64,000 nt of DNA. Origin: Viscum album (Eukaryota > Streptophyta > Magnoliopsida > Santalales > Viscaceae). The first letter of the stretch is position 1. Each line of letters begins with the position of its first letter. The notes under the pieces were generated by a model. The model had not been told where the DNA came from. It did not search any database and saw only the letters and a list, made by a program, of their open reading frames with translations. The translations under genes and the position numbers were made by a program. Shown piece by piece: positions 13,383 through 26,390 of this stretch. The stretch is taken from positions 957,068,097 through 957,132,096 of the forward strand of contig OY728121.1 of assembly GCA_963277665.1 (NCBI GenBank), given 5' to 3'.

Positions 13383-16300
13383 TGTAACACCTTGAGATTT
13401 TGTTAAATTTGTTTTGAATTAATTTGATCTTTTTTTATATTAGGCAATTCAAAAATCATTGAAATTACATTATTTTCTATCAAAGAACTACATTTCACTT
13501 ATTTTCACTACACGGAACATAAATTTTATTATTATTTAAAAGGAAAACCAAGTTTATCTTATGTTATATGCAATAATAACTCTCCATAATGTCATGTGTA
13601 ACATGCATGAACAAGGACTAGCGAACAATAATATATTACTAAAATATGATTATTTAATATAATAAGACATAACATAGCCATTAAATTATATTTTATGAAT
13701 ATTATTAGTTAACTTATGTAAATATATAATTTTCATCAAATATAAAATTAATCAATTAGTTGGAAATTATTTAGAAATGTATATAAGAACCAAATTGAAT
13801 ATAAATGGAGTTTAGAAACCTTTAATTATACTAAAAATTTTGTTTTAATCCTAAGCATGTAAATTAATTAGTACGTAATTTTAACATAATATATATGTTA
13901 TATATCTAGGAAAATATTTTTTATGTTCAACCCATACATTTTATTAGTATAAGATAAGAATAAAATAAATTTAATACAAAAAACCCGATATTGTTATGGT
14001 AGTTTTACTGCCTTTCAATAGAGAACCCATTTTAACTCCAATTTTTGGAACTATTATAAACCTTATATTTAATAATTAACATAAAATTTGTAATATAAAT
14101 ATAAAAATTATGTTAGGAATTTTTTTTCACTTTTCTATATGGTTTCATTTTTTAATGAATAGTTTAAAAATCAAGATTTTATTTCAAAACAACCTTTTCA
14201 TTTAATTTATTTTTAATGTTAAATTTTATTTTAATTTTTTTTCATTTTGTAATTATAAAATAGTTTTATCAATTAATCCAATTTATTTCATTGTAACCAA
14301 TTTTAACATGATATTGGATATTAAAACATAGCAAACATTTGATCATTTTTAATTTAAAAACGCGCATTGATAACTGAGCTATGAGATTATATTTTAATTA
14401 ATTTCTTCCATTTATGGGATTTGAATATGGAAAAATGGATTCCATATTTTGAATCAGGGTAATTTATAGTTTTTATTATTTTAAAATTAGTTTTTGATGA
14501 AAAATATTAGTGAAGTAATTTAAATTAATTACAACGATTAAGGTTAAATTAAGCACTATAAGGGATTAACCATTACATTAAGGACCAAAACAACCTATTA
14601 ATATGTATTAAAGTCATGTGATATAAATATTTTGACCTTGTACTCCATTTAACCATAATTGAAACATTATTTTAACTCATTTAATAAAAAAACGTGGGTG
14701 GGTTTCCGTTCCATTAAAATATTACAAGAGTGCCACCCCTCCTCCATTTTAAATGGAATCCTCTCCTCCCACTTCCTCACACCTCTCAAGACACATTGTG
14801 TCATCAAAAAAACATCCCACATATCTAACCATAATCCCTCCATTCCTCATTGATGCCTTATTTGGGCAGAAATCTTTCCAAGGGTACCTTTTTGTGAAAA
14901 TGAAAAGGAGTTACACGATTTAGAGGTAACACCCTCCCACAAACTCATATTTTTGATTTTCTTTCCCTTCACCCAAAAATCTTTTTATGTGATGATGATA
15001 TAACAAAAATAATATCATAAATATACTATTATATTTTTTGTTAATTTTTATCATATACTTATAGATATATCCATCTAATGGTTAACCAAGACACTATTTA
15101 CGTGTAGGAGGACTGTCTCCTCACATAACGATGAGTGTTCAATTTTCATTTACCGCCTCCCACGGTGTCCATCATGATGGATACTCTATTTATATATTTT
15201 ATATATAATAATAATTATTTCTTTATGATTATGAAATTATTTTATAAAATCACATATTTATACATTCTATTTTTTGTTAATATGATAATTTCGTTTGAGG
15301 AAGTGTGGACTACTACCCCCTCAAAGAGAAGTGTCTGGTTCATATTCTACATGGAATTTATAAAATATGGATGTAATGAATATATATGATATATATGATA
15401 TAATTAATCTAAGTTAATAATTATATAAACATACATATTTTTATATATTCCTTTTACTTTCTTTCTTTCAACATGATAATTAAACAGAAATAGTATTCAT
15501 GCGTATGTACGACTTAACATCTCTATGAATAGTGTATTCCATGTCATACTACTATGTTCTATGGATTATTATAAAAAAAATATAATGAAAATAAAAAATA
15601 TTTATACAATGGTTTACATTTTAGAATCATTATATAAATATAAGAACCAATAATATAACAAATTAAGACGCAAGCGAATAACGAAGAGAATATAATCCCA
15701 AGTGACACTTTAACATAGAATGGTTCACAAGTAGGTAATATATGGTCATAATAAAACCATATATGGTATCATATATTATAATATGATTCTTACTAATATG
15801 TATAATAAATTTATATTTTTTATATAGGTGGTTTGAATGACTACGACAAGAGTCAAGACACAAGGTAAGGGTATTTCATCTCACTTTTTATTTATATGAG
15901 ATACATGCTACATTCACCACTATTTCCTTCTGTGTGGTGTATTTATTTCCCATGATTTTATTAAATTATTATTATACAAAAATTTATGGGTATTTACATA
16001 TCTGTTTTAGGTTATTTATTTCATGTGGATTATTTTTAAAAAGTTTCCAAATCGGTAAAATAGTTTTGTCTCAATTTGCCTTCTTTGAGATTCATGTCTT
16101 TTTTAAGAAACAATTTTTTTAGGATCATTTACATGCATTTTATATGTTATATCATTAATATACTTATTTTAATTATATTTTAAGCTTCTAGTAATTATTT
16201 TTTTCACATGGAGAGTATTATCCCATGTTACCAAGATATAAGAGTTTATTGAGACAGTCTCCGTACTTTTTGGGATTTTTTTATGTTTTTGAATCCTTGA

Positions 16301-18143
16301 TGAACGTTTATGATACATATCTCATGAATAGTAATGATTTTTATTATGATATAGTTATACATGATATATAATCATATATTATACCACATGGTACATAATA
16401 TAGTTAAGAATGTGTTTTTAAGAAATCCTTACTTCACCCTCTCTTCATTTAGAAATCCTTGTTCCTTTAAAACTATATTTTCTAGAAAGGTTTGTAATAA
16501 TATTAAAATATTTTCCATTGAATTTTAAAATACATTTTACACTAGTTTTACTTTTTAAACAAATGGTGCTTTTATAAAAATAAATCTTATTGTTGTTTTC
16601 CGATTGAGTAACATTTCTAAACATTTTACCATGTAAAAGGAATGTTCTTTTTAGCTCATACGTCATGTCCAGATTTTTCGGACATCTTTTGGTTGGTGTT
16701 TCAATTGCATGTTTAAATGGTTATTTTTTAATAAAAATTTTCTTATAGATATTTTCAATGAAATTTCTTTCAAATCAATTTCAAGATTTATTTTTAACCT
16801 TTTATGGTATATTTAAAGTATGGTTGTTTTATAAAGGTTTTCAAGAATCTTTTATAAATTTTAAATCGAAAAATATTTTCAATAGTTTTTCAAGATCCCA
16901 CACATATTTTCAAAGGAAAAATTATTTCAAAATTATTTCAATGCTTCCTTTATAATTTTTCATTTTTATTTTCATTCAGATGGTTTGCAAATAGTTTTAT
17001 GATTTAAAGAGAGTATTCAATGAAGAAAGGATATTTTATATAATAAATGGATTTAAACGATCTTTCAAAATTATTTACCATCCAAGATAACATTCTTTGG
17101 GGTTACACATGGCATTATAGGGAATGTATTCAATGTGTACATTTATATTCTTTCTCTAGATAGGTTTTTTATGGAATGATGTTTATAAAGCATGTCTCTC
17201 TCACAATTTATCTACTTTTAAAATCCACATCATTTCACTAGTTATGCTTATGATCAAATGATTATGAAACCAGTATCTTTATCCATAGTTTATGATTGAT
17301 AACATATTTATGAACCCCATTTCCTTTTAAGCATTAAGATATGATATGTTTTAATAATATTGTGGAACATATATGTATTATTTTATTGTGAGGTGGGTGT
17401 GACCTATATCACCCTCCAATGCATTGGTTAAAGATTTATATTTTAAGAGATAGACAATTTTTGAATGAGAAATGGATTCAGTTAAGTGTTGTTGTGCTGG
17501 AATGAGAAATGAAAACGATTCAATAATATAGGGCTGGAATGTGGGTTTACTCAGTTCTGTAATAATGGTCTAGAATAGGGGTTTAACTGATTCTATGAAG
17601 ACATTTACAATACGATGGTCTTGGCTGCAATGCTTTTTCTTCCATGGAAATCATATTATATGCTAATGTGTCTGCCACAATTCCATGTTTTATTCCTATG
17701 TTATGCTTTCATGTCTTCGCTCCATTGTTTCCTTATGATTCATTTCTTATGGACTACTAATATTTATGCCAAGATTAATTTTTATGATCTTTTAGATGCA
17801 AGGTAAGATATTCTATAGTCATGATCACATCATTATATCCTTTTTTAAGTAATATGCTTACACGTCTCCCTTGTTTACCCTTACCGAGCATCTGAGATCA
17901 ACCCTTTTAATATTTCCTTATCCAGGTTAAGAAGATATGTATTATATTTGATGTGTCAATGAAGGGTGATTTTTTAAATAACATAATGGGAGATGATGTA
18001 GCTCCTTTTTGTACAAATGTTTATGTTTATATGATTCCAAAGGCACTAGACTAATACAGTCATTTCACATTTGATTGTATATTGTTTTATGTATTCCTAA
18101 AAAGAAAATTAATGTTAATTTATGTTAATACTAGGTCGTTATA
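13383..18143 (+). mobile_element. Tekay/Del-type solo LTR, 4.76 kb
   Basis: Begins TGTAACACCTTGAGATTTTG, the canonical left end of Tekay/Del LTRs, and ends TACTAGGTCGTTATA, a decayed form of the usual GGTCGTTACA end. It is flanked by GATAC (13,378-13,382) and GATAT (18,144-18,148), a 5-bp target duplication with one C-to-T change. The Tat LTR is continuous across it. There is no pol or gag inside, so it is a solo LTR left by recombination. It shares the block near 17,880 (CCCTTACCGAGCATCTGAG) and the TCCAATGCATTGG block with the LTR at 1-1071. The whole interval is very AT-rich; short frames within it show no motif. Confidence 0.75.
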
Positions 18144-18148
18144 GATAT

Positions 18149-19538
18149 TCTAATGATAGATTACATGGGGATTATTCTTTTAAGCTTTCCAAGAAGGATT
18201 CGAATCCAACTGAGGAGGATCTCATACCATATGAGTGGGGATTTCACATGGAAGCAGAATAGATGGGGATGAAATTTCGTGTGGGGAGGATCGAATTCCA
18301 TGTTAGTGGGAGATCATCCCCAATAAGTGTAAGAGATGTTGATACAGTCCCATTCCACTCTCATAGAGAGAATCATGTGTCTATTACAAAGGAGAAAGAA
18401 AAAGTTCAATGTCATGTGTTGAGGACATTAGCACTAGTGATTTTTACATCATGCATCTTGGAGGTGTGCACTCACTACTTACCCCATGGGCCTACATAAC
18501 TACCACTAATTATCCCTTGTCTGGGTAATGGATTAAACAATATAAATATGTAATAGTATTGTGGAGTGGTTGATCACAAGGTCCATGTTAGGATGCCTAT
18601 ACTAAGAAGAAAAATTAATTATCACACCTATGCTGAGAAGAAAAAGTTAAATAGGAATATTGAGCTGCATTGGGAGTGGAATGGGACATATCAATGGATT
18701 GAACCAGTCGAATAATGTCTGGATGTTTAGTTCAACTTATCATCAATGGGTGTGGGGTCCTTGGGTTGTCAACCTTCAAGATAAGGTTTCAGTATAAGGG
18801 AGGAAACATTGAGAGGCCCTGAGGAAGTTCTTCACGAATCATTGGACCTCACAGAGAGGTGCTTCATGAAACTCAGGTGTTGCACGGAGGTCAAGGGGTT
18901 CACATAGGAGTAGGCTTTGCGAAAAATGGTGGCCCTACCTCGGGGTGAAGTAATGGCTGGGGAAAGGAGTTATTCATGAAGGATTAGTGCTTCACGAAGA
19001 ATCATGTTTCCATAAAGTCATTCTTTATCCACAAAGGGCATATACCTTTTTGAAAATAATCCCTACCCTAGGAGTATTTATTCAAGAAGAATTGGAAGGG
19101 GGGATCTTGAAGCTTAGGTAAATTGGATGATACATTTTTAGTTAGGTTCAAAATTCTCAATTTCTTCGTGAATTAGAAGAAAATTAGTCATAGAAGGGTT
19201 AGGTAACCATGTTACAATTGTCGGAATGGGCCCTGTGTTTATAGTTTAATGGGTTTTTGATGATAGGAATAAATTTTTGAAGTAGATTTGGGATTTACTA
19301 ATGGTCATGACACCACCAGCCTCAAGAATAACACTGTCAATCTTGGGCATAGTCATGGAGGTCTGTTGGAATCACAAAGAATATCATTAAGGCATCACCA
19401 ATTTGTGAATGGGGGATTCATTTGAAGGATTACAAAATCATACATTTAGATAATTTTCAGGACCTTTTTAGTTTGATTTTGTCTAAACTAGATGTGAATT
19501 TATTGAATGATCTCGTGGCATGTATTTCAGTGCCAACA
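18149..19538 (-). repeat. 3' LTR of the Tat element, proximal part
   Basis: Matches about 42,115-43,524. Landmarks: GAGGATCTCATACCATATGA (about 18,211) with GAGGATCTCACTCCACATGA (about 42,182), and GGATCGAATTCCATGTTAG (about 18,288) with GGATCTAATTCCATGTTTG (about 42,264). On the minus strand the LTR starts TGTTGGCACTGAAATACATG at 19,538, right next to the purine tract. The 78-codon plus-strand frame at 18,263-18,499 lies in the repeat and is not a gene. Confidence 0.75.
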
Positions 19539-19556
19539 AATCCCCCCCCCCCTTAG
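19539..19556 (-). other. polypurine tract of the Tat element
   Basis: On the minus strand CTAAGGGGGGGGGGGATT immediately precedes the LTR start TGTTGGCA. It contains an 11-base G run. It primes plus-strand synthesis and fixes the element's orientation as minus. Confidence 0.75.
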
Positions 19557-20059
19557 AATGAGAGTGGTAATTTAAAGGAAGTTCATACTCAAAGGGAGAG
19601 TAACTAAATGTCAACAATTTTCTCCCTTTTTTGAAGACAATTCATGATGCTCACTTGCAATGCTAACACACATAGATCTCTTTTGGAACGTCCATCAGGA
19701 AAGAATGCTTGGCTAAGAACCAATAAGTATTTTATATGGGGGGCCCTCATAGGAACTTACCTCAACATGAAGGTTATATTTTTTCATCTCTTTTCATGAA
19801 TATATTTTCATAAATGTAAATTATCCATGAATGAAATATTATAGAACACTAATTCAATCTTTTAGCTCTACAAATCGTTCTTAGTGACACAACCATCACG
19901 AACTGCATCTTCACGAAGTGAGTACTACGACAAAAATCTTCCTGAATTGAGATTCATGAATAAGATTGGCGAGAGACCTCTATAAACTAGTATCATAAAA
20001 AATTCCAGAATTTAATGGCTCCTTGATAATTCACATAAGGAGTCATTGAAGATTATTAT
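19557..20059. other. spacer between purine tract and the extra frame of the Tat element
   Basis: About 0.5 kb of Tat 3' untranslated sequence. I see no gene or clear repeat in it. Confidence 0.4.
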
Positions 20060-22704
20060 TGGAGGAATGATATAGAAACAACCTCATGATCGTGGAGTGT
20101 TTCTAAAGAACCTTGGACCTTGAATCACTACCTGAGTTACTGCTTGAGGTTCAAAGGGAGTATCCTTTGTGTAAGAGGATACCTCAATATAGATTCATTT
20201 TAATGGATGATGTCTTTATCCCATCAACATGCAGGGATGAGTTGACATGTTGGTTCTAGGGAATACAAGGGAAATACATGTGGAAAATGGATACTGTGGG
20301 GCATATTTGGAATAACGAGACACCCATTATAGATGAATTATGCTACAACTACATCAATAATGTTTATGGGGAGATGATATAGGATGATTAATCCTCACCG
20401 TATTATCATAGAATTATCAAAGTGTGTTTGGGAATCCCACAGAAGGGATTGAATGATGGCTCAAAGATACTATTTGGATAAAACTTCACTAATTAGTGGG
20501 CCTATTCCTACTAGGTGTTCTCATCATGCAGAGATTTAAAGCTAGATTTTAATGTGGTCAGAAATTAAGAGGATACATGGGATTCACCATTCCAAATTTT
20601 CTGGCCACTAGAGAACAAGCCAAAGCTGCCGAGCCGATTGTCACTGGGGACTAACACATTCCATTTGCACCATGGGGATGTCAACATCCGACTTTGGGAT
20701 ATTTATCAAATCTCTAGGATACCTATCATGGGAGATGTTTTTTATGAGTCTCTTGGAAAAAACAATATATGTGGAGACTAGGAGAAGCTACTGACATTGG
20801 AGAAGGCACTATTGGATATGGTGTAGGGAACCCGTGGGGTGAAGAATTGGACAAAGGAAATTCTCTTTATGTTGTGGTTTGGATATTTATTATTCATACT
20901 AGTGGTGGATACATCCAAAGAGGAACATCCGGAAAGGATGTTTTCATCCAGGCCACACACTTGTCCCAAGGCATATCAGCGGGGCAAGGAGGGATCCTAC
21001 TAGTGTATTCAATAAGAAAGCTATTTGTAGATGTGGGGATACAGTATTAGGTATATGACACAAACAATCGTAAGATTGGATGGTTTCATCGTTAATATCA
21101 TATATGGTTGGATTATTTTATTGAGATATGTGCACAAGATGGTATTTAAAAGATCTTTCATAATAGCTGAAATGTTGACAATATGGTAGGACATCAATCT
21201 CATAATTCTAGCAAGGGGGAAGTTGAAAAAAGCAAATTGGTTCCATAGTGAAGGGAATACACTATTTTGTGTTGGATGTCCTTTTCACTTATTTTATATC
21301 AATATGGACACACACATGGGATGATATGAGCATCCAAACTGTCTTTCCCCTAACACAAAAAAATTTTGACCGGCCATCTTGAATATTGTGGGGGAGTTAC
21401 TCAATCAAGTTAGTCCTGACAGATGTGTTGGAAATGAATGGGATTCTAGATCACTTTACCTTTCACCCATTATACATATCGACCGGGGTAGTAACATATG
21501 TTGGTGTAGGGAATGAGGATAAAATATTAAACCTCATTTACTTTGGAGGAAGGGTTCTGATGGCCAGGGAGGGATACAAGTTGGTCTACAAGCCATATAA
21601 CCCACAAATATTTATGAGGCAATTCAAGTGCCTATAGAGGTTTTCCAAAAAGGTGTACTCATAGGTGAATCATGAGTTCTATCCTTTACTGAAGAGGAAA
21701 ATATGGTTCCTATTCATGCCAAAAGATTGAAATATATAGAATGATATATATTCATCCATTGCTACATAAAGGCTAACTGATGACTGTGAAGAGAGAAAGG
21801 ATAACTTGTTTCTTTGGGTAACTCTAAGGCAGTAGAGCATCCGGGCAAATTAAGGTGTAATCCTTTAAGAACGAGTCTTGTTAAGGGAAGTGGTTGGATT
21901 TTTCAGGGTTTAGATCTAGCCTGGTGGGTAGGGCCATAGTAGTGGGACCAATAGTTCATGGGCATTAATAAGTATGATGTGAAGGGATTATAGTAACAGC
22001 CTAACCAACACTATTGGGAGTACATATTTAGGATGAAGCATAGACATCATGGGTGGTCCCTAGGACATTCACTGATGCTCCATGGATGTAGTTAAAAAAC
22101 ATATATATTCCCATCGATGTTGTATTCCCTGAGTCTTATTACAACTCGAACATTTTCATGACGTTATCTGATGTTAACACTATGTGGCATCACCTTAATA
22201 GATGTGGTATGAATCTTTCCAAGATCAATCATGCCAATGATGGTTTCCATGTGTCTTAGTGTGAGGGGATAGGTACATGATGAAGATTGTGGAATTGGTG
22301 AATTCATGGGTCATTGTGCATCCATTGATGGACCAGCTGTGGGTACTGCATGACAAGATCTCTCCTCTGCAACTAGAAGTCACTGAGCTGGTTGTGAATG
22401 CTCCCTTTCTTGAGGAATCAGATGAGTCTTTGGGAGATGATTCTAATTAAGGATCAACTTTTAGTGAAATAGTTTCAACCAACCCATTAAATATATTATT
22501 CATACGTTCCTCCGATACAAACTTCCCATTAGAAGGACTCTCTAACACTCTTTTCCACTTTTAATAAAATAAAACTTGTAGGAGGGGGAGGTCAAAGACA
22601 TTCTAGAATTGGTAGGTGATGGGATATAAAACCATAAAGGGGATAATTTAGGGTTCCTCTCTGATTCTATGTTTTTGATTTTCCAAATATCGGCACATGC
22701 AAAT

Positions 22705-22718
22705 AAGGTTGTGATTTT
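22705..22718 (+). other. left target-site duplication of the LINE-derived copy
   Basis: AAGGTTGTGATTTT, matched by AAGGCTGTGATTGT at 25,337-25,350 after the poly(A) tail (12 of 14 identical). Confidence 0.75.
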
Positions 22719-22807
22719 AGGGGGGGTGTGGTCGGCAACCCCCCCTAGGTGTGGGTCTTGTCCTACATGCCTAGAGCCACCCAATGACATGCCCAGTGAC
22801 ATGGAAA

Positions 22808-24022
22808 ATGGCATCGACGCAATGCCATGAATTCCTGATGATTCGTCCCATGCTTGGGGCTTGAGCTCTATTTGCTATTGCTAATCTCTTTGGAACCCCA
22901 ATCAAGCTAGACCATGCTACTGAAAATCTAACAAGACCCTCGGTTGCAAGGGTATGCACCGAGATTGATCTGTCCAAGGTCCTCTCGAACTGCTTCTGGA
23001 TTCAAAATGGTGATAAGGGCTTTGTGCAGAACGTGGTTTTTGAAAGCCTACCAGAATTCTGTAATTTATGCTTCAAAACTGGACATGTTTCCAGCAAATG
23101 TGGAAAACAGGAAGCTCCCCCACCAAAATAGATAAATTCATTATGGGTGGAAAAAACTCCCAAGGAAACTGTTATTTCTCAGAACTTTCAAACTGTTGAT
23201 GGAAAGATCTCAACCCCTTCTATAATTCCTAACTCATTTAGTATTCCAATTACTTCTAAAGACCCCATTCAGGTGGTGGAACAGATTAGTGTACCTAGTC
23301 GGGAGGTTAGGGTTTCTACTATTGATTCTCACATTTCTGAGAATCAAATTGGAGATTTTGTCAAGGCTGTTCTTCATGCTACAGAACAAACTAATGTGGA
23401 AAATAGGGTCACACAACATGAACCTGTAAATGACAAGGTTTCTGTCCAACATACCATGGAAGATCATAACTTGCATCTTGATGTTAACCCATAAAATTAT
23501 GCAAGTAAAGATTTTCCTACTTTATCTGTTAATGTAAATCAAGAAGTAGGAGAAAGGGACCAAAAAGATGACTCTGACTTTTGTGGATCATCGCTTGAGA
23601 AGGATGATATCCCTGGGCAACTAGAAGAAGCTTACTTGAAATCCATGGCTAAAAAAGGAAAAAAACCATTAGTCGATGCTGATGGTTTCATTACCCCAAA
23701 TCCAAAGAAAACTAGAAGACGTAAGGACTACTCACACGTAGAGAGAACCATCTCTACTAGGTCAACAAATGTCAATAAAAACGTCTCTCCAGAAAAAGAG
23801 CTTGGGATACCAGTATTTGAGGAATCCAGCATTATCTTATATTATTTCTCACCACTTTTCACAGAAGAAGATATTCAAAAGTGGATTTCTCATATGGGAA
23901 AGCAACAGGAAATTGCTCATCAGGAGCTACAATGGGGGATTATCAATGCTGACCAATATATAGAAGTTAAGAGATTCATTTTCAATGAGAAACTAAAAAT
24001 GAATCCAAAATCTGCTGGATGA
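22808..24022 (+). pseudogene. LINE ORF1-like protein, DUF4283/zf-CCHC_4 type
   Basis: RNA-binding, chaperone-like ORF1 product of plant L1-type LINEs. One frame of about 400 codons runs from about 22,808 to the stop at 24,022. It has in-frame stops at about 22,864 (in GA*AL), at 23,129 (TAG after PPPK) and at 23,492 (TAA after LDVNP), the last two with no frameshift. Order: RPSVARVCTEIDLSK (about 22,937-22,981), a linker typical of DUF4283 proteins; WIQNGDKGFVQNVVFESLPE; then the knuckle CNLCFKTGHVSSKC (23,060-23,101, Cys-x2-Cys-x4-His-x4-Cys); a long acidic and Ser/Thr-rich middle; and a basic segment DADGFITPNPKKTRRRK near 23,670-23,730, as at the end of many such proteins. The N-terminal DUF4283 core is missing or lost by 5' truncation. 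Confidence 0.7.
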
Positions 24023-25336
24023 TTCTGTTTGTAGATATTCTTTATTGACTCTATTTCATACTATCTAGAGTTTTATCAGTGTTTTATTTCTGAAGTCTTG
24101 AGGGTGTGTGTCTGGACCTACACTGTTCTATTTGATTATATTTTTTGATAATCTTGATGCTGGATGGAAAATGTTTTGTGAATTATGAGCTTCTGGACCT
24201 GTTTGACATGCTCTGAAATTTAGATGATCTTCTCTGGTGGATGATGGAAGATCCATGTCGTCTACTCATGGAAATGGTTTGAATTCTGGAATTTGATTTC
24301 TGGAGTTGATCTTGCTGTAGTTTTTTTTATTTGGATTTTGAGAGATACCTCCTTTCTGTTGGATCACTACATAGTTTGACCTGCTTTTTTCTGCTTTTTT
24401 TTCTCTAAGTGCTTGGCTGCAGCCCTTAGATGCTTTGAAACACTTAATGTTTGGACAAGTTGTGCTATTATCCTGCTCCGGAATATGAGGTTATCCCTGC
24501 TATATGTTAGTTTGCATCTGTCTAAATCTGTTTTTTTTCTGAACAGCAGGTAAAAGGCTGCCTCTTTTTGGTGGATTGATTATGTTGGGGTTTCTTATGC
24601 TACCACCGGGATGGATCTTCTTCTTCTTTTCCTGGGTATTGAGGGGGGTATCTTGCTTCTGGCCGAATCTGGTTTATATGGGAATGCTTGCTACTTCTTT
24701 TGTGTCTCTGCTTCCTCAATTGAGGTGCTGGTCTCTTGCTGATATTTTTTCATCCCTTTAGTGGATGTTTTGAAACTACTGGATTGTATACTTTTGGGGT
24801 TTGATGATCTAGAACCATGTTCTGGATTTCCTGGAGACTTGGACTGAAGCTGTTTTTGGAGGAGAACCTGCCTGGTTAATCTGTATTTCTTTAGCATCTT
24901 TCCCCCTTTTTTTCTTCATTTCTGGATTTCCCCTTCCATCTAACTTACAGGAATGATTGGTAGGTTGTTCGATTCTTTTGTTTGTTCTCTGATGGCTTGT
25001 AGATATCATTTTCTCTTCTCCAAGCAGATTGAAGACTGTAGTTTTTCTGCACAGTGATGATTACCCTGATTTTGCGATTGTATTCTGGTTCTGGTTTATC
25101 TGTGAAGATAGTCGTACTAATGTAGTTGGTGTTGGGAACTCGTTTGGAGCAGGCAACCCAGTTTGGATTCTTTACAATTTGATCTCTCTTTAATGTTTCA
25201 TTTGTATCACTTCTTTTTCTTTCCGATGGTGTAAATTCATTACACCTCGAGATTTCATTATAAAACTTTGATTTAATAAATTTCATTGGCATGAATTGGG
25301 AAACCAATTCATGTCACCTTCTTCAAAAAAAAAACG
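24023..25336 (+). other. 3' untranslated region and poly(A) tail of the half-LINE
   Basis: T- and G-rich noncoding sequence. It ends with CATTACACCTCGAGATTTCA, an AATAAA-containing segment (TTTAATAAATTTC, about 25,271) that may act as polyadenylation signal, and A10 at 25,325-25,334. The 120-codon minus-strand frame at 24,945-25,307 lies in it and shows no motif. Confidence 0.55.
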
Positions 25337-26390
25337 AAGGCTGTGATTGTGGAAGAAACCTTACCACTGGGGTTGCTGGTGAATCATCGGTGTGTGGTGG
25401 TCGGGAAAACTATAGAAATTAAACTGGATTTGATTTTTGTGACCTCACCCTCAATGGATTGGGTCAATATAGGGACCAATACAGGGATGAATGAAATAGA
25501 ATCATTGGATGGGACTATGTAGGTGGTGCCATTAAATGTTGCTATTAGAGAAGAAGTTGGGGCAGCAACATCCACCTATGTGATTCCATAAGGTAAAGCA
25601 TATGATTTCACTATAGTTGTATAGGATGATGATAAAGTGTTCTCTATAATAGTCATATTACCACTTGTTCCTATAAATGAAACATTTCTCCAGCTTCTCA
25701 TGATCGAAGACCTACCCCTGGAGGATCTGGGTGAGAATATATTTGCAATATTTCCTCCCCATGAGCCTATGCCACCTGAATTTTTCAAGGATTTTGGCGT
25801 AGAGGTTATTGAGTGTAATTTGGATTTCCATCACAAGGCATGGAGGATGGTTCATAATTTCATCTTCCTATCCGGGTATAAAATTAAAAAAATTGTTAGG
25901 ATCTCTATGCAATTGTTTTTTTAGTTCAGGGAATGGTGGGGTGGATTCCAACACCCTTCATGCATTTTCCCGAGACTTACACATTGATAGGGAACCAATA
26001 TAATGGAAAGAGATTGATCTAGTATCATAGAAACTCAAGTATGATGACCCCCATGTGGTTTAGATAGATTAATATGTGTTTTCCTATGTATAGGGTATTC
26101 CACATGAGCTTATGAAGACCACTGTCACTTAGGATGAGATCACTAACAGTATCAGGATTTAATTAGCTGCATCTGAAGCCAAGGAATCTAAAATCAATAA
26201 GGGGGATGCCATGTTTTGGGAAAAGGAGAATCCACAGTGAATCCTGGCCCATGATGTTTTTTCCAAGGATTGTGAGGAAAATAAATACTTTGTAGTGCAA
26301 CAACAGCCCTTTGAGACCACTCAATAGAGGCTGATAGAGATCATGCAATTGATTAATGAGGCAGATCTATAGAGCCATATTTTGCATAGG

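Larger units (their letters stand above)
22719..25336 (+). mobile_element. LINE-derived retroposon containing only an ORF1
   Basis: A 2.6-kb insertion with a 14-bp target duplication and a 3' poly(A) tail (25,325-25,334). It begins with a G-run, carries one ORF1-type frame (to 24,022) and then 1.3 kb of noncoding sequence, ending in TGATTTAATAAATTTCATT plus a short tail and poly(A). No endonuclease or reverse transcriptase ORF2 is present. Its frame has only a few stops, whereas the surrounding Tat element is full of them, so it is much younger. It is a nonautonomous half-LINE, mobilised in trans if it moved in this form. Alternatively it could be a retrocopied mRNA of a DUF4283/zinc-knuckle gene. 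Confidence 0.65.
20060..26390 (+). pseudogene. extra antisense ORF of the Tat element, plant-mobile-domain-like; split by a LINE
   Basis: Decayed long frame on the plus strand, opposite to gag-pol, between integrase and 3' LTR. The first part has PMD (PF10536-like) features: TNTFHLHHGDVNIRLWD at about 20,651-20,701, matching the PMD pattern T.TFHLP.GE.T.TL.D; an 84-codon open run at 21,386-21,637; and near its end YNPQIFMRQFKC (21,595-21,630), matching the PMD Y.P.RV.RQFG signature. Further runs read WVLHDKISPLQLEVTELVVN (about 22,331-22,390) and an acidic tail. The LINE at 22,719-25,336 interrupts it: with one target-duplication copy removed the frame runs straight on, and about 190 codons after the LINE (25,337 to about 25,922) contain only three stops. 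Another readable run (EKENP..., VVQQQPFETTQ) continues to about 26,390. PMD proteins are known in plant transposons and in silencing factors such as MAIL1. The family call rests on pattern recall, not on a search. Confidence 0.55.

Noticed and set aside
24945..25307. 120-codon minus-strand frame
   Set aside because: Lies in the 3' untranslated tail of the half-LINE, antisense to it, with no recognisable motif.
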